From NCBI GenBank assembly GCA_016648135.1, contig JADDOH010002605.1:62001-126000 (forward strand): DNA of 64,000 nucleotides, written 5' to 3'. This document shows positions 35,401-44,425 of the stretch, piece by piece; within the stretch, counting starts at the first letter, position 1; each line of letters starts with the position of its first letter. The position numbers and the translations under genes were made by a program. The DNA is from Agrypnia vestita. Its lineage: Eukaryota > Arthropoda > Insecta > Trichoptera > Phryganeidae. Below the pieces are notes generated by a model. It was not told the origin of the DNA and did not search any database. It saw only the letters and a program-made list of their open reading frames with translations.

Positions 35401-38400
35401 TCCGAGCTGAAGTGTTATAGCCAATGTCCATTAAACCGTTCATTGCTGATACTGCGCGACGCACGTTGACTGTAATATGATTGGCATGCGCACACCGCGC
35501 TAGGTGTGTTGGCCCGTCATTTCGATTTCAATCAAACTTAAATGCGTGGAGCACTTGGTCGCGCCAGTATCCATATATATTTTTATAATATGTATATCGA
35601 ACGCCTGTGCATCGGAGGGATAGGCAAATTCTCTCCGATGCGCCGACCGACCAGAGCCGAACTTTAGTTTAAAATTGAGCACCGCCGCCGCTTGCACGCT
35701 TGAACGATCTCCGCCCGCTTCTGTTATCAATCTGCAGCTTTTATCGATCTTTATACGCCGCTATCTCATATAATCATTCGTGAGAGTGAATATCTTCATG
35801 GTGCAGAAATTCTTCATCCGCATCTTCATACAGTCCATTCCAGAGGAGTATGGAGTTTTCTGGCAAATCGGAGGATCCAAAGGTGAGTTTTGCATTGTCT
35901 CTTTCGTGTACGGGCGTTACGCACTTATACTGGACAACTGGCTTGCTTTGGAAATCTCCATATAGCTGTCAACTATTTGAGCATACCATTCTTATAACTG
36001 CCGCCGATTCAACACTGTGTTTCAGTCATTTCTACACTCAGCACAAGGCGATTTGTCATTTTCTCCGTTAATTATATCAGTCATTTGGCGCGTTTTGTCA
36101 GCAATGAAAGGGTTAAACTGCTAGAGCAGGAAGAAAAAAAATAATATAATATTACTCACCTAATTCAGAAGACGAATTCGATGAAAAGTTATCACAAGTA
36201 GAAGAATTTAGCTGTTCACCATATGTCATTTCATACAGTGTTTGACCAAAAGAATAAACATCTACTGATTCCATATTATTAATCTTCTTATGTTCTAGAA
36301 TAAATGGTCTGTAGTAGGGTGGTATCCCCAATAAACTGTTCTCAATGTCCAATAACAACACACACTGATTTTCAATAGCAATATTGCCCGTATGTAAGTG
36401 ACCTAAAAAAGGCAAGCAAAATTAACTATAAAATAAATTATAAAAAGATTGATACCAATATAATGTTGAAATCTAGAAATATTCTGACAACCCAGTAAGT
36501 GTATCTGTTGAAAATATTTAGGCTAGTTATTATAACCCAGAATCTAATCGGTAAATTTTAGCTAGCAAGCGGACAGTCTTGAGACAATCCGTTCATTACA
36601 CAGAGCTTGTTGACCCACGACCCACTAATTCCACCCACCCATTCCATTCCATTAGGTATACATAAATAATAATGAGATCAAGGAAATATGTAGTAAATGC
36701 CTGAAATCTATTTACATATTTATATCGGAAAATAATCGGTCTTCTAATTTGGCATGGGAATACAACGGTACATAACATCATATTTTACATATATTTTCTG
36801 TTATCAGCATTGGCAGCATACTTTCATGCAATCTGACAGTATTCAAGTGAATTGTTTATAACAAATATGCAGATATTATTGCTAGTGTAGTACTGTAATC
36901 AACTTATCTTCCACTCATAAAAATAGCAGTTTTATTGCAGAGAAAAACAAATTAATAAATAAATAAAATGCAATCTTGTAAAACTTGAATTTTTTCTATG
37001 AACTAAATTTTGTACCACACAAACATTGAGATAAATTTTTGACAATACTATAATAATTTAAATAATTCAGGTCCCTTTCCGGTGAGATTGTGAATGCCTT
37101 TACAAATTCACCACGATTTTCGAAATAAATTTGCACAATTTGCAAGTGTTGTTTGATGTTTCTATTCATTTCATTTCAAACTTGTAGAGCGAATGTCCGG
37201 CTTTAAAATACAGTAAATGTATACACTAAGCTAATCTTGAGTTATTTAATACCACAAACTGTTGTGTGTAAATTTGCAAGAATAAACTCACCATACGGCA
37301 GTCCTCTATTGTGTAAATATTTTAAAGCTTGTAAAATTTGGTATCCGTAATGTGCCACCTGTCCTATAGTAAAAGGCTTTCTTTGTTTTGGATTAGCATA
37401 TTTGGCTATGTAGGGACTCCCGTACTGAGTGTTGCACAAGTGGTCTTTGACAGATCCGTTTGGATGTAATTTCCTGATAACATAAACCCCCGTTTCTAGA
37501 CTATGCATAAAAACTATTTTATCAATGTATGGATGCTGAAAAACAGAAAAAAAAACGCATATAAACAATTAATTATAGTATCTATTTTGATTATGTTGAA
37601 ATGTATTGTATTTGAGGATATACTGACAGAAAGCATTGTTAAATCAAATTTTGGTGATTTTCTGTTTAAAATGGTAACATTTATACATTTTTTTGCTTGA
37701 TGTCCTGATCGAACGTATTTTGTTGTAGGATGTCTAGTTTTCAAGTTAATAAAATTATTTAGCACCCCAATTATAATAAAAATAATGACGGTGGTAATTA
37801 TTTTTGCCTCTATGTTGTTTTTTTTTACTCACAAGTCTCACATTTAGCATTTAGATTTTAACAAATATTAGTTTTTTAATGGATTTTATTAAATATATCG
37901 CCCCGACCCAATAGGATAAGGGGTAGAAGAAGAAGAAGTAGTTATTATCTGATTTATGGCCGGTTGTTTCAAGTCGGATTAAAGTAAAAGTTTGTTTAAA
38001 GCATAAATTTTTGCATTCTCCACCAATCAAACGATCCGTTTCCGTAAAAATCTATGTTTTAAATGAACTTTTATTTTAATCCAACTTGAAACAACCAGGC
38101 CATAAAATGGAGAATTTAATGTACCTTAAACTCAGCCGTATTCTGAAATAAGTAAAATTACTAGTTCTTTATCTTAACAATCTCTTGTATAACATTGTAA
38201 TGCCACCAATTTCGACGTTTTAAGTTTGACAGGTTTGAAGTTAACGAATTCAATCAATCAAAAAGCTCTAAAACGTAAACAAATATTAAATTATTCACAA
38301 TTATGAATAATGAGCTTGAATTCATTAATTCATTAATTTCAAACCTGTCAAACTTAAAACTTCAAAATTGGCGGCATTACAATGTTATACAATAACTGTC

Positions 38401-41400
38401 AAGATGCAGAATAGCAATATGTATTGCTTATTTCAAAATACGGCCGACCACATGTTTTGTAAAGTAAATAAATAAAGATAATTAAAAACAATTAACTGTT
38501 CGAAGAATATTTTTTCTTCTGTATGAAGGCTTGAACTTTGTGGTGATGTTATTATTAAAATAAAACACAAATCACTTTGTACACCAATAATTCTGAAGAA
38601 GGTAATATTGTTCTCGAAACATGTAGATTGTTTAATCTAATAAAGTGGTGAAAACAAAGTGATTTGTGTTTTATTTTAATTAAAAACAATTCATTTATTT
38701 TTCAATAGTGTTAAATAGTGTTACGTAAATGCCCAATGAAATAGCTAGTCACTTTATTAAAAAAAAATCTTTTAATATACGTCTAACTTATTGATTTCAA
38801 ATGTTATAATGTGGGTGCCCAAAAGATGGTTCTGTATGATGCACAAAAGTTTTTCGAAAATCCAAACTTATTCTACGAGTTTGACTGCTTCAAAGATTTC
38901 TATCTCTCTAAATACGATTATCTCAGAACTTATTTTTATGACTTAATGCCTTCTGCCAGTATACCCTCGATACTATACATGAAAAAATTATGGTAATCAT
39001 GCGTAAAACTAATCACAATAATTATAATTTTCATTTAATTATAAAACATTACATAAAATTTTCCGAGAAAAACATTGTAGACCTGTTGCAGACCAGGATA
39101 TAATAAAGCTAGTCCATTTTACAGGTAGATTCAGGAGACAAATATTGTAAAAGAAAATAAACAATATTTTTTTAGGGTGTTCGAATTTTTAAGAACATAA
39201 TTACTGATATATTAATTAAGATAAATTATAGATGTCTCGGATTTTGTTCCCAGATGGATCATAATTAATTAAGATAAATTGTAGATGTTTCACAGAGACG
39301 GAGCTATTATATGGGAAAGTACGCATAGTAGACTTTTTTGGGCATCTACAGGGCTTACAACCTGTCTGGCTGGCTTAAATGATCACATTACACAATGTGA
39401 TGTTTACTGATTCCACCCATGATCAACCACACGTCTATCAAATTTGGAAAGTTGTATATATATATATATATATATATATGGTATTGATGTAACTCGCTTA
39501 CTTCATTTAATTCGACTATGCCATGGCCACCTAGGATAGAAATTTGTCATTCCCATAAAACAGTATATAGATGTGGCATTATGTAAGGTGATAACTTAAG
39601 CCAACCTACGACAGGTCCTAAGCCCTGCAGAAGCCCAAAAAAGACTTCTGTACATACTTTCCCGTATAAATAGCTTTGTCTCTGTGAGACATCTATAATT
39701 TATCTTGATTATTGAAAATATGCAAACTTTGAAGTCGCTTATTTCAATAAACATTGATGTTAGGACATTTTCAGCTCATAGTTTATGTAGGAACCTGTAA
39801 CATATTGTGGACTAGCTCTGTTACACCTTGTATTTTTCATTTGTTATTTATTATTTAGTATTGAAAAATATTAAGTAAACAAAATGCAAGAAAAATAAAC
39901 CATTCTAAATTATTTACTATTCTTTATACCTAATCAGACAACTTATAATTTACTAAATAATAATTTCTCAAAAAAAAAATTACCTGTAAATTCATCAAAC
40001 TCTTAAAGGCCATTTGCAAATCTCTTTCTGGTAAGATCTTGTCGGGTCCGTAAGTTGACCAAGCCATCACATGATTTTCAACCTTTTCCTGACTTCTGCT
40101 CACCTAAATAAATCAATATTTTCTTGAGCCTATACATATCTTATACATATTTTCAAATTGTATGTGTGCTTGCTATATGTAAACAATTACACTTTGGAAA
40201 ATAAAGATTAAGTAAGTCTTTAAAAAATGTTTTACAAATCTCATTTTGATGTCCAAAATTAAGAAAACATCAATTACCAGAAAGTAATGCTTCCTAACTC
40301 TCCAACCAATATTTGGTAAAGGAGATTTCAATTCAAAATCTCCGTCGCCTCTCAACGCCATGGACACATTCTGCAACGCCATTTCTGCAAGTAATGTTCA
40401 TTAAATTGTAGGTAAATATGTAGATACATAATCAATTATAACATTCAGAATATTATGAACCATTTCATTTCTACAAAAATCTTTTCAAGTATGAAAATAT
40501 TTTATGGAATTTTGAACACTGGCAAGGACAAATTACTCAGCTTCACAATTTTTTATTTTCACTCCACATACATGCAAGTCGGTATTATTGAATTTAGTTG
40601 TCATATCTGAGCGTTATAGACTTGGTTCACAACATTTTGCAGTTTTTGTTGTGACATATTTATCCTTTTTTTGTCAAATGCAATCTTTTTCATCTTTAAA
40701 CATGCTTGTATTGTAACTTGTTTGTGAAGTTTGTGCATATGTGCTCGTTTTAACATGATTATAGCTTGTATTCTTAAATCAAACCTTTAAATCTCTTGTA
40801 ATAGCCATGGACTAATGATATTGATGCTCATAACATGTGACATTGATTGTATACAGATAAACAGAAATAGCATCAACACTCCCGTTCCGGAACGGGGTAC
40901 AACATAACCCTAAAAATCTTATTTTAAAAACTATCTAATAATTGTTAATGATATTGAGCTGGTATTCTTTGTAATTCTCATAAATATCGCAAAAAATACA
41001 ACAACCAAAGAAAATAAAATAATAACGTGTTCCAAGATAGTAGAAAAAAAAAAGTTTTTTCATAGACAATCGGGAATATTCTATATGACACAGTTACGTC
41101 ATTCTGCTTGCACGGCTCATCAGCTGGACGCTTGTGAGTGATGAGACGTCAAAATACTATGGTTTCTTATAAAATGACTTCAAATTTAGTAGAATCTTGT
41201 TTGCATTGTATAAGAAATGTAATTATAGAACATTTTCAAACCACTATACTTCATTAATATGCAAATTTGACTGAGGTCCCATTTGTACCCCGCTCCGGCC
41301 CCCCATCTTATTTTTGATCTTCCGGTACCCGAAGGTTAATAAACTTTTTTGAAATTTTATTTACGAATAATGTGCATTAATAAATCAAACACCAATAACG

Positions 41401-43757
41401 TAATTAAATATTAGTCTTATGAACATATTTAAATTAACTATAATTGTTTGTTTTATCTGCATTTGGTATTGTGATAAATAATAACATGTTTGTTTTGTCT
41501 GCAGGGTCACATATGACTGAATATAGCATTTCAATGTTGGGTTTGCAATACAAAAGCTTATAAATGATTAAATAAGGAAACACAGAATTATATCTAATAT
41601 AATTACTATTGTCTAAATATTTGATAAAAATCTGATAATTTATTTACCGTTCAGCACCAACGAGTAGTTTTTAGGATCTAGAAATATTTTTACAGGTAAA
41701 GATGATGCCAATATGTTGTTCTTTAGTATGGCCTCCAAGTAAGCCTGAAAATTATATGGAACTGTCAATATTACATTAATATACAGTAGAACCTCGCCAA
41801 TTCAAAATTCAAGGGACCCGAAAAAACGTTTCGAACTATGCGAATTATCCAAAATTTATCTCAAAAAAAATTCACAAAGCGATTGCAAAATTCACCGGAA
41901 ATCGTAAAACTCGTGAAAAAAGCCATTAATTTTGGGAAAAATGACTATTTTTGCATTTTTCAAGAAATCATTTTGAGAACGCCATATTTATTATGCTAAC
42001 ATAAAGATCGCAATATTTCTACTACAAAAATATCCAATATTGACATATTTGTTGTCATCACTTGATAAAAAAAATTGAAATATTCTTTCAATTTCCTCAA
42101 ATTTAAAAAAAAAATCTTATTTTGTGAACTAAAATGTATTGATTTATGGCATAAAGGGCTAAAAATTATTTCGAATTACAAATTACCAGGGTTAATCTGC
42201 TACAAGATTATCATTTTGAGACATAGGGGTTTTAAAAATTTTGATGTTCGAATTATCGGGGTCGAATTAATGGGATTGAATTAACGGGGTTTTACTGTAA
42301 TTTGTTTCTACGATTAACATATACTTTTGCCACAATTCTCTGCTAATATCAGGCATATCTAGCGTATATCGTGGGTTACATTTAAGACCCCGGCTGTCAA
42401 GTGAATATTGCCGTAAAGCCAATTGTGGTCTTCTTTTCATTTTGAGAGAGTGTATGAAGCACCAGAAACAGCTTTTTTGATTTGAAGAGGCTCGCAATTC
42501 TTCTCATTGGATGATGCGTAGAAGCCATTGTAAGATAATTAATAAATATAACATCAACAACAATGCAATCAAAAAGTGTGAATATTGAAAGTTGTGAATA
42601 TATTTGAAAATTGACAAATTTTAAATTTAATGTTGCGTTGGCATAGATGAATGTCTGGACACAGCATAGAACAGCATAGATTGAGTATGGAGCGAGCCAA
42701 CGAGCTGTCACTCAATGTCTATCGTATTTTGTATTCAGAGTATGACCAATTTTTACATATGGGACATTATCGCCAAAGCCCCAAGATGAGAGATTAATAT
42801 GTTAATGTACCATAGATCCAATAATAATTTATTTAATGTGAACTATGCCTATAATAAGTAATCGAATTGATTTATATAAGGCGTGTGCAGTCATTGAATT
42901 TTCTACACTTATTTCAATACACTATACAAATACAGCTTATTTCAAGGTACGGACTGCATGTATGGAAAGTAAACTATTTACAACACGGAATGAATGGAAA
43001 GTTAATTTGGATAGTGTCCAAATTAAAATATATAAAAAATAAAACTATAAAAAAACATCGAAAAAATAGGGGTAATGAAGTAAGGATATTTAAGCTTCCT
43101 TTTCACAGTCGTTAAGAAACATATGTGTAACCATTTTCCGGCAGCGCGTACCCTACGTAACATACGTGTACCCCCATCCTCCTTATTGGCAGACATTTTG
43201 ATTTCATTCCAGGGTCCATCATCACATCATCAGTGTCCAACTACTAGGACTAGCAGTAGTACATGAATAATACGATTTTTCAAACTATTAATCATTTTTG
43301 TCGTGTTAAAATTTACAAATATTTTTTTGTTAAACTTAAACATAAAAAGATACAAAATAATATTCATACTTGGAGGGCTATTTGGCGTTCAGCAATAAAA
43401 CCAGGCTGCATGTTTCCTATAATTTTTTTGGGAGGCAGAGGTAAAGCAACATCAGCAAGCTGTAGTGCAGAATGGAGGAACGTAAAATCATTGTATCTTC
43501 GTGAGACGAACCAGGAGTTATCCTTTGTGCAACCTCTCTGCACCCTGATAGAATATTCCTACAAAAAACACAAATACACATTTTAAAAAAATCGATAAAA
43601 AAGTCTCCGTGGCTTCTATTTTATAAGTTACGAGTTACGAGAACATTCCACTCACGGTGTGTTTATCAATGTTGTGCGCATTTTCGATTACACAAGTAAG
43701 TCTTTCGGTATCATCTAAACTGACTTTATTGGTGATTTGTTTCTCGAAGATAGCCAT
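26350..43757 (-). CDS. PXK: PXK-type PX-domain pseudokinase, complete gene (11 exons)
   Basis: PX domain-containing protein kinase-like protein. Family members bind phosphoinositides through the PX domain and act in membrane-protein trafficking. Exons on the minus strand: 43757-43656, 43558-43370, 41744-41648, 40384-40278, 40103-39984, 37535-37292, 36402-36160, 31818-31592, 30778-30698, 29976-29820 and 26480-26350. Phases agree at all ten joins. The product is 565 residues (vertebrate PXK about 580). Order: MAIFEKQITNKVSLDDTERL start; PX domain residues about 15-130 with RRYNDFTFLH and LPLPPKKIIGN; GWRVRKHYFL; kinase-like lobe about 200-370; a basic stretch (RKRKRKS); a Ser-rich linker; and a C-terminal WH2-like SRSAFLESICSFNKNKL. 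The catalytic loop reads GHLHTGN and the metal-binding motif LDIENS, so HRD and DFG are lost, as in PXK. Divergent from the ATP synthase alpha gene. Confidence 0.96.
26572..26865 (+). repeat. Dispersed repeat in PXK intron
   Basis: Shares with 50225-50400 the run GAATGAATAAATTA, ATCAAAAACTTA, TAGACAAAACTCCAGATTG-like and the CGCTT(C/T)GACRTCAAAT context. Class not identified. Confidence 0.5.
26870..27900 (-). mobile_element. Jockey-type non-LTR retrotransposon 3' half
   Basis: Minus strand reads GVLQGSNLGPLLFSIFINNI near 27780-27850 with a CVDD in place of the usual FADD. It continues FHLLQADISNICEWGRRNKF...KCSVTSFTRA...VKDLGIRF (27496-27708), then RMLGFVLR...IWVPH downstream. These are RT motifs of Jockey-group elements. 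Stops are scattered and the catalytic box is altered. Lies in the last PXK intron. Confidence 0.75.
27975..28670 (+). mobile_element. Non-LTR retrotransposon C-terminal fragment
   Basis: Plus-strand pieces read [45 protein letters not shown], then WDDQINQILEHDPV and [15 protein letters not shown]. Same family as 2670-3215 but extending further 5'. Several frameshifts. Confidence 0.8.
28753..29500 (-). mobile_element. Second-family non-LTR retrotransposon C-terminal fragment
   Basis: Minus-strand frame 28761-29159 reads ISWRDHITNEEVLSRIDETR, TISKRRAKWMGHILRHENML, LEGMVEGKIARGRPRHEYL. This WRDHITNEEVL/RRAKWMGHILRH signature is a common insect non-LTR C-terminus. Upstream pieces run on to about 29500 out of frame. 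Distinct from the LMYGSEAW family next to it. Confidence 0.8.
29820..29976 (-). CDS. PXK: PXK exon 10: Ser-rich linker
   Basis: KNKENAISNSHSSLNG, SGLSPLSMSGPSERSGS, then Ser/Thr-rich up to ATPPQ. Phase 1 exit at ATTA|GTAAGT. It corresponds to the Ser/Pro-rich linker of PXK. Confidence 0.88.
30060..30400 (-). mobile_element. Mariner-family transposase remnant
   Basis: Minus-strand pieces read VWDIKGLFHFELL-like (near 30290) and IPHPPYSPDFAPFDYHLFHS (near 30090-30150). The second is the mariner SPDLAPxDYHLF block carrying the third catalytic acid. Stops interrupt it. It lies in a PXK intron. Confidence 0.65.
30698..30778 (-). CDS. PXK: PXK exon 9
   Basis: Twenty-seven codons: VRAERRQLRIQEILSSEEEL, then RKRKRKS. 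Basic, helical, phase 0 at both ends (TTTTAG acceptor, TCT|GTATGT donor). Confidence 0.9.
30779..31591. other. PXK intron, mostly unrecognised
   Basis: AT-rich intron. About 31165-31265 has GCAAGCAATTGGCGATGG-type sequence that recurs loosely near 47540-47590. Nothing coding. Confidence 0.4.
31592..31818 (-). CDS. PXK: PXK exon 8
   Basis: (V)SVLEMILSPSACKHGLPSID, then LLLHPFFSYAPS, KFPVQIKEQLKNVI, CIENRLKSDQKQ. Kinase-like C-lobe end, as in PXK. Separated from exon 7 by a 4.3-kb intron full of elements. Confidence 0.95.
31947..32555. mobile_element. hAT-like MITE (copy 2) with 8-bp target duplication
   Basis: Ends TAGTGATGCAAC and, reversed, the same. Direct flanks GATTTCAC at 31939-31946 and 32556-32563 are identical, the 8-bp duplication expected of hAT. 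609 bp, no coding capacity, inverted relative to 21741-22350. Confidence 0.85.
32636..33010 (+). repeat. Dispersed repeat with recurring AGCAATATC motif (copy 2)
   Basis: AAAGCAAAGCAGCAATATC and variants (GGCAGCAATATCC, GACAGCAATGTC, AGCAATGTCC, CAGCAACATCC) recur five times in about 370 bp. Reverse-oriented match to 3780-4090. Confidence 0.6.
33011..33950. other. PXK intron, nothing recognised
   Basis: Intronic DNA with a CATGATGACTGATGACAGG-like short direct repeat near 33461-33505. No element or frame supported. Confidence 0.4.
33954..35105 (-). mobile_element. Mariner transposon (mori-type) with internally deleted transposase
   Basis: Inverted ends TTAGGTCCTTACATATGAAA, flanked by TA at 33952-33953 and 35106-35107. 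Total 1,152 bp. Transposase relic is described separately. Confidence 0.92.
34032..34917 (-). pseudogene. Mariner transposase, internally deleted
   Basis: DDE transposase of the mariner family, non-functional. Start taken at ATG 34917 (MKNLKYRVIYEYEF). The N-part shows the helix-turn-helix region (TVRFWFQRFRSGNFDLQNK, PRGRPE linker) and the first catalytic acid in TCDEKLILYDNR. The C-part (frame 34337-34032) has LLHDNARPHTAQQ (second D) and SPDLAPTDYHFF (third D, 34-residue spacing). The frames overlap at 34324-34337, where about 45 residues of the usual catalytic core are missing and the frame shifts. Upstream Mets at 34983 lie in the untranslated end. Confidence 0.9.
35435..36112. mobile_element. 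TTAA-flanked piggyBac-like MITE, GC-rich
   Basis: TTAA at 35431-35434 and 36113-36116. Inverted ends ACCGTTCATTGCTGA and (reversed) CCCTTTCATTGCTGA. 678 bp and richer in GC than its surroundings. Open frames inside lack any signature. Target and end type suggest piggyBac mobilisation. Confidence 0.65.
36160..36402 (-). CDS. PXK: PXK exon 7: degenerate catalytic loop
   Basis: (G)HLHTGNIAIENQCVLLLDIE, then SLLGIPPYYRPF, NNMESVDVYSFGQTLYEMTY. No catalytic Asp in the HRD position and no DFG. Phase 1 exit at TTAG|GTGAGT. Confidence 0.96.
36403..37291. other. PXK intron, nothing recognised
   Basis: 889-bp AT-rich intron between exons 6 and 7. Confidence 0.5.
37292..37535 (-). CDS. PXK: PXK exon 6: kinase-like domain
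   Basis: HPYIDKIVFMHSLETGVYVI, then RKLHPNGSVKDHL, KYANPKQRK and YGYQILQALKYLHNRGLPY. Phase 1 exit at TATG|GTGAGT. The YLHNRG helix precedes the degenerate catalytic loop in the next exon. Confidence 0.96.
37885..37945 (+). mobile_element. Short RTE-like 3' tail
   Basis: GACCCAATAGGATAAGGGGT followed by (GAA)n, the same kind of tail as at about 24545. Only the end is left. Confidence 0.35.
37958..38101. mobile_element. GGCCCGGTTGTTTCA MITE family, 144-bp copy
   Basis: Palindromic, ends GGCCGGTTGTTTCAAG and (reversed) GGCCTGGTTGTTTCAAG, core CCACCAATCAAACGATCC. Flanks TTAT and ATAA. Confidence 0.7.
38135..38444. mobile_element. Long-arm fold-back MITE
   Basis: Ends GCCGTATTCTGAAATAAG and (reversed) GCCGTATTTTGAAATAAG. 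Long inner arms AACATTGTAATGCCACCAA and GTTTGACAGGTTTGAA pair with their reverse on the right. 310 bp, no coding. Confidence 0.75.
38554..38680. repeat. 127-bp stem-loop with perfect 27-bp arms
   Basis: 38554-38580 is the exact reverse complement of 38654-38680 (arms ATTAAAATAAAACACAAATC...). The loop holds CTGAAGAAGG and CGAAACATG, a pairing seen around many eukaryotic retroelement ends. Function unknown. Confidence 0.7.
39217..39712. mobile_element. Fold-back element with TA microsatellite in its loop
   Basis: The left arm (39238-39400, with AGATGTTTCACAGAGACGGA and GCATCTACAGGGCTTACAAC) pairs with the right arm (39560-39710). The loop contains (TA)n at about 39454-39479. A half copy lies at 18480-18680 with GAGACATCTATAATATATC. 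Confidence 0.65.
39984..40103 (-). CDS. PXK: PXK exon 5
   Basis: Forty codons, phase 0 both ends: SRSQEKVENHVMAWSTYGPD, then KILPERDLQMAFKSLMNLQ. The WxxYGPDK motif matches PXK. Confidence 0.94.
40278..40384 (-). CDS. PXK: PXK exon 4
   Basis: Two bases complete E, then MALQNVSMALRGDGDFELK and GWRVRKHYFL. This is the PXK segment linking PX and kinase-like domains. Phase 0 exit at CTG|GTAATT. Confidence 0.95.
40877..41335. mobile_element. TTAA-flanked piggyBac-like MITE (copy 2)
   Basis: Right flank TTAA at 41336-41339, left TCAA. Ends CACTCCCGTTCCGGAACGGGG and (reversed) CCTTCGGGTACCGGAAGATC. Inverted relative to 20066-20419, with shared interior (GATATTGAGCTGGTATTC). Confidence 0.65.
41648..41744 (-). 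CDS. PXK: PXK exon 3: PX domain end
   Basis: AYLEAILKNNILASSLPVKI, then FLDPKNYSLVLN, the last PX helices. Phase 0 entry, phase 1 exit (AACG|GTAAAT). Confidence 0.95.
41784..42297. mobile_element. pogo/Tigger-like MITE
   Basis: Starts CAGTAGAACCTCGCCAATTC and ends (reversed) CAGTAAAACCCCGTTAATTC, flanked by TA at 41782-41783 and 42298-42299. Shares its interior with 13834-14358. Confidence 0.8.
42300..43369. other. PXK intron, nothing recognised
   Basis: Contains a minus-strand open stretch near 42267-42497 with no known motif and no splice support. Otherwise unremarkable. Confidence 0.4.
43370..43558 (-). CDS. PXK: PXK exon 2: PX domain
   Basis: Sixty-three codons, phase 0 both ends. Contains EYSIRVQRG, RRYNDFTFLHSALQ (the PX RRYS/N-F motif), LPLPPKKIIGNM (proline-rich PX loop) and FIAERQIALQ. 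Confidence 0.97.
43656..43757 (-). CDS. PXK: PXK exon 1 (start codon)
   Basis: ATG at 43757-43755. Thirty-four codons, MAIFEKQITNKVSLDDTERL...NIDKHT, phase 0 exit at ACC|GTGAGT. The KVSLDDTE...VIE pattern matches the PXK N-terminus, which settles the start. Confidence 0.95.
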
Positions 43758-44040
43758 GAGCCCAAAAAATATTTTTTCGAGGCTGTTTTCATTTCAATGC
43801 CTCGAAATGGTATGTTACAATAACATTAGCTCGCCTGTATGCTCCGTGTTATTATACTTTTGTCGAAAGTATTTAATTTTGACATTGACACTTGACAGCT
43901 TTTAATTTGTTCAAAAATGTTACATAGACAAAGTTACATTTCTCGAAATCAACGATATCTGTGATTCTACTTAAAATGTACGAAGTACCTATCTAGCATT
44001 ACGAAATACGAAATTAGTGTGAAATCTATACTTAGAAAAC

Positions 44041-44425
44041 TCGTCTGTCTGTCTGTCTGTCTATTCTCTATACAAATTTACACCATTTGTCTGAATCAAC
44101 TCAAATTTTGCATACTTATTCTTTAGGCGGGTAACACAGGTGACAATTCCCTCTATTCCTCCCAGCCCCGACGAATAAAGTGACATTTTCTCCCTCCCCC
44201 TTTACCCCAACCCCTCCCCTGACATATTTTCTATACAAATCTATAAGTTTGACCGATTTGCCTCAAATTTTTGCACACTTATTATTTAGGAGCCGGCGGA
44301 TAAAGTGATATTTTCCCCCTCCCCCTTTACCCCAACCCCTCCCCTGACATATTTTCTATGCAAATCTACACGTTTGACCGATCTGCCTCAAATTTTGCAC
44401 ACTTATTATTTAGGAGCCGGCGGGT
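44041..44425 (+). repeat. GTCT microsatellite and ~125-bp tandem repeat
   Basis: (GTCT)n at about 44044-44062. Then a unit beginning AAAGTGAYATTTTCYCCCTC and including CCCCAACCCCTCCCCTGACA and TTATTTAGGAGCCGGCGG repeats twice (about 44174-44298 and 44299-44422), with a diverged earlier copy at 44063-44173. Lies in the spacer between PXK and the ATP synthase gene. Confidence 0.8.

Noticed and set aside
38590..38640. A functional hammerhead ribozyme
   Set aside because: CTGANGA and CGAAAC blocks occur, but stem II does not pair convincingly by hand.
42267..42711. Minus-strand ORFs with RRPQLALRQYSLDSRGL
   Set aside because: No known motif, no usable splice context between PXK exons 2 and 3, and phases are already satisfied without it.
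43657..43905. Plus-strand ORF of 82 codons
   Set aside because: Antisense to PXK exon 1.
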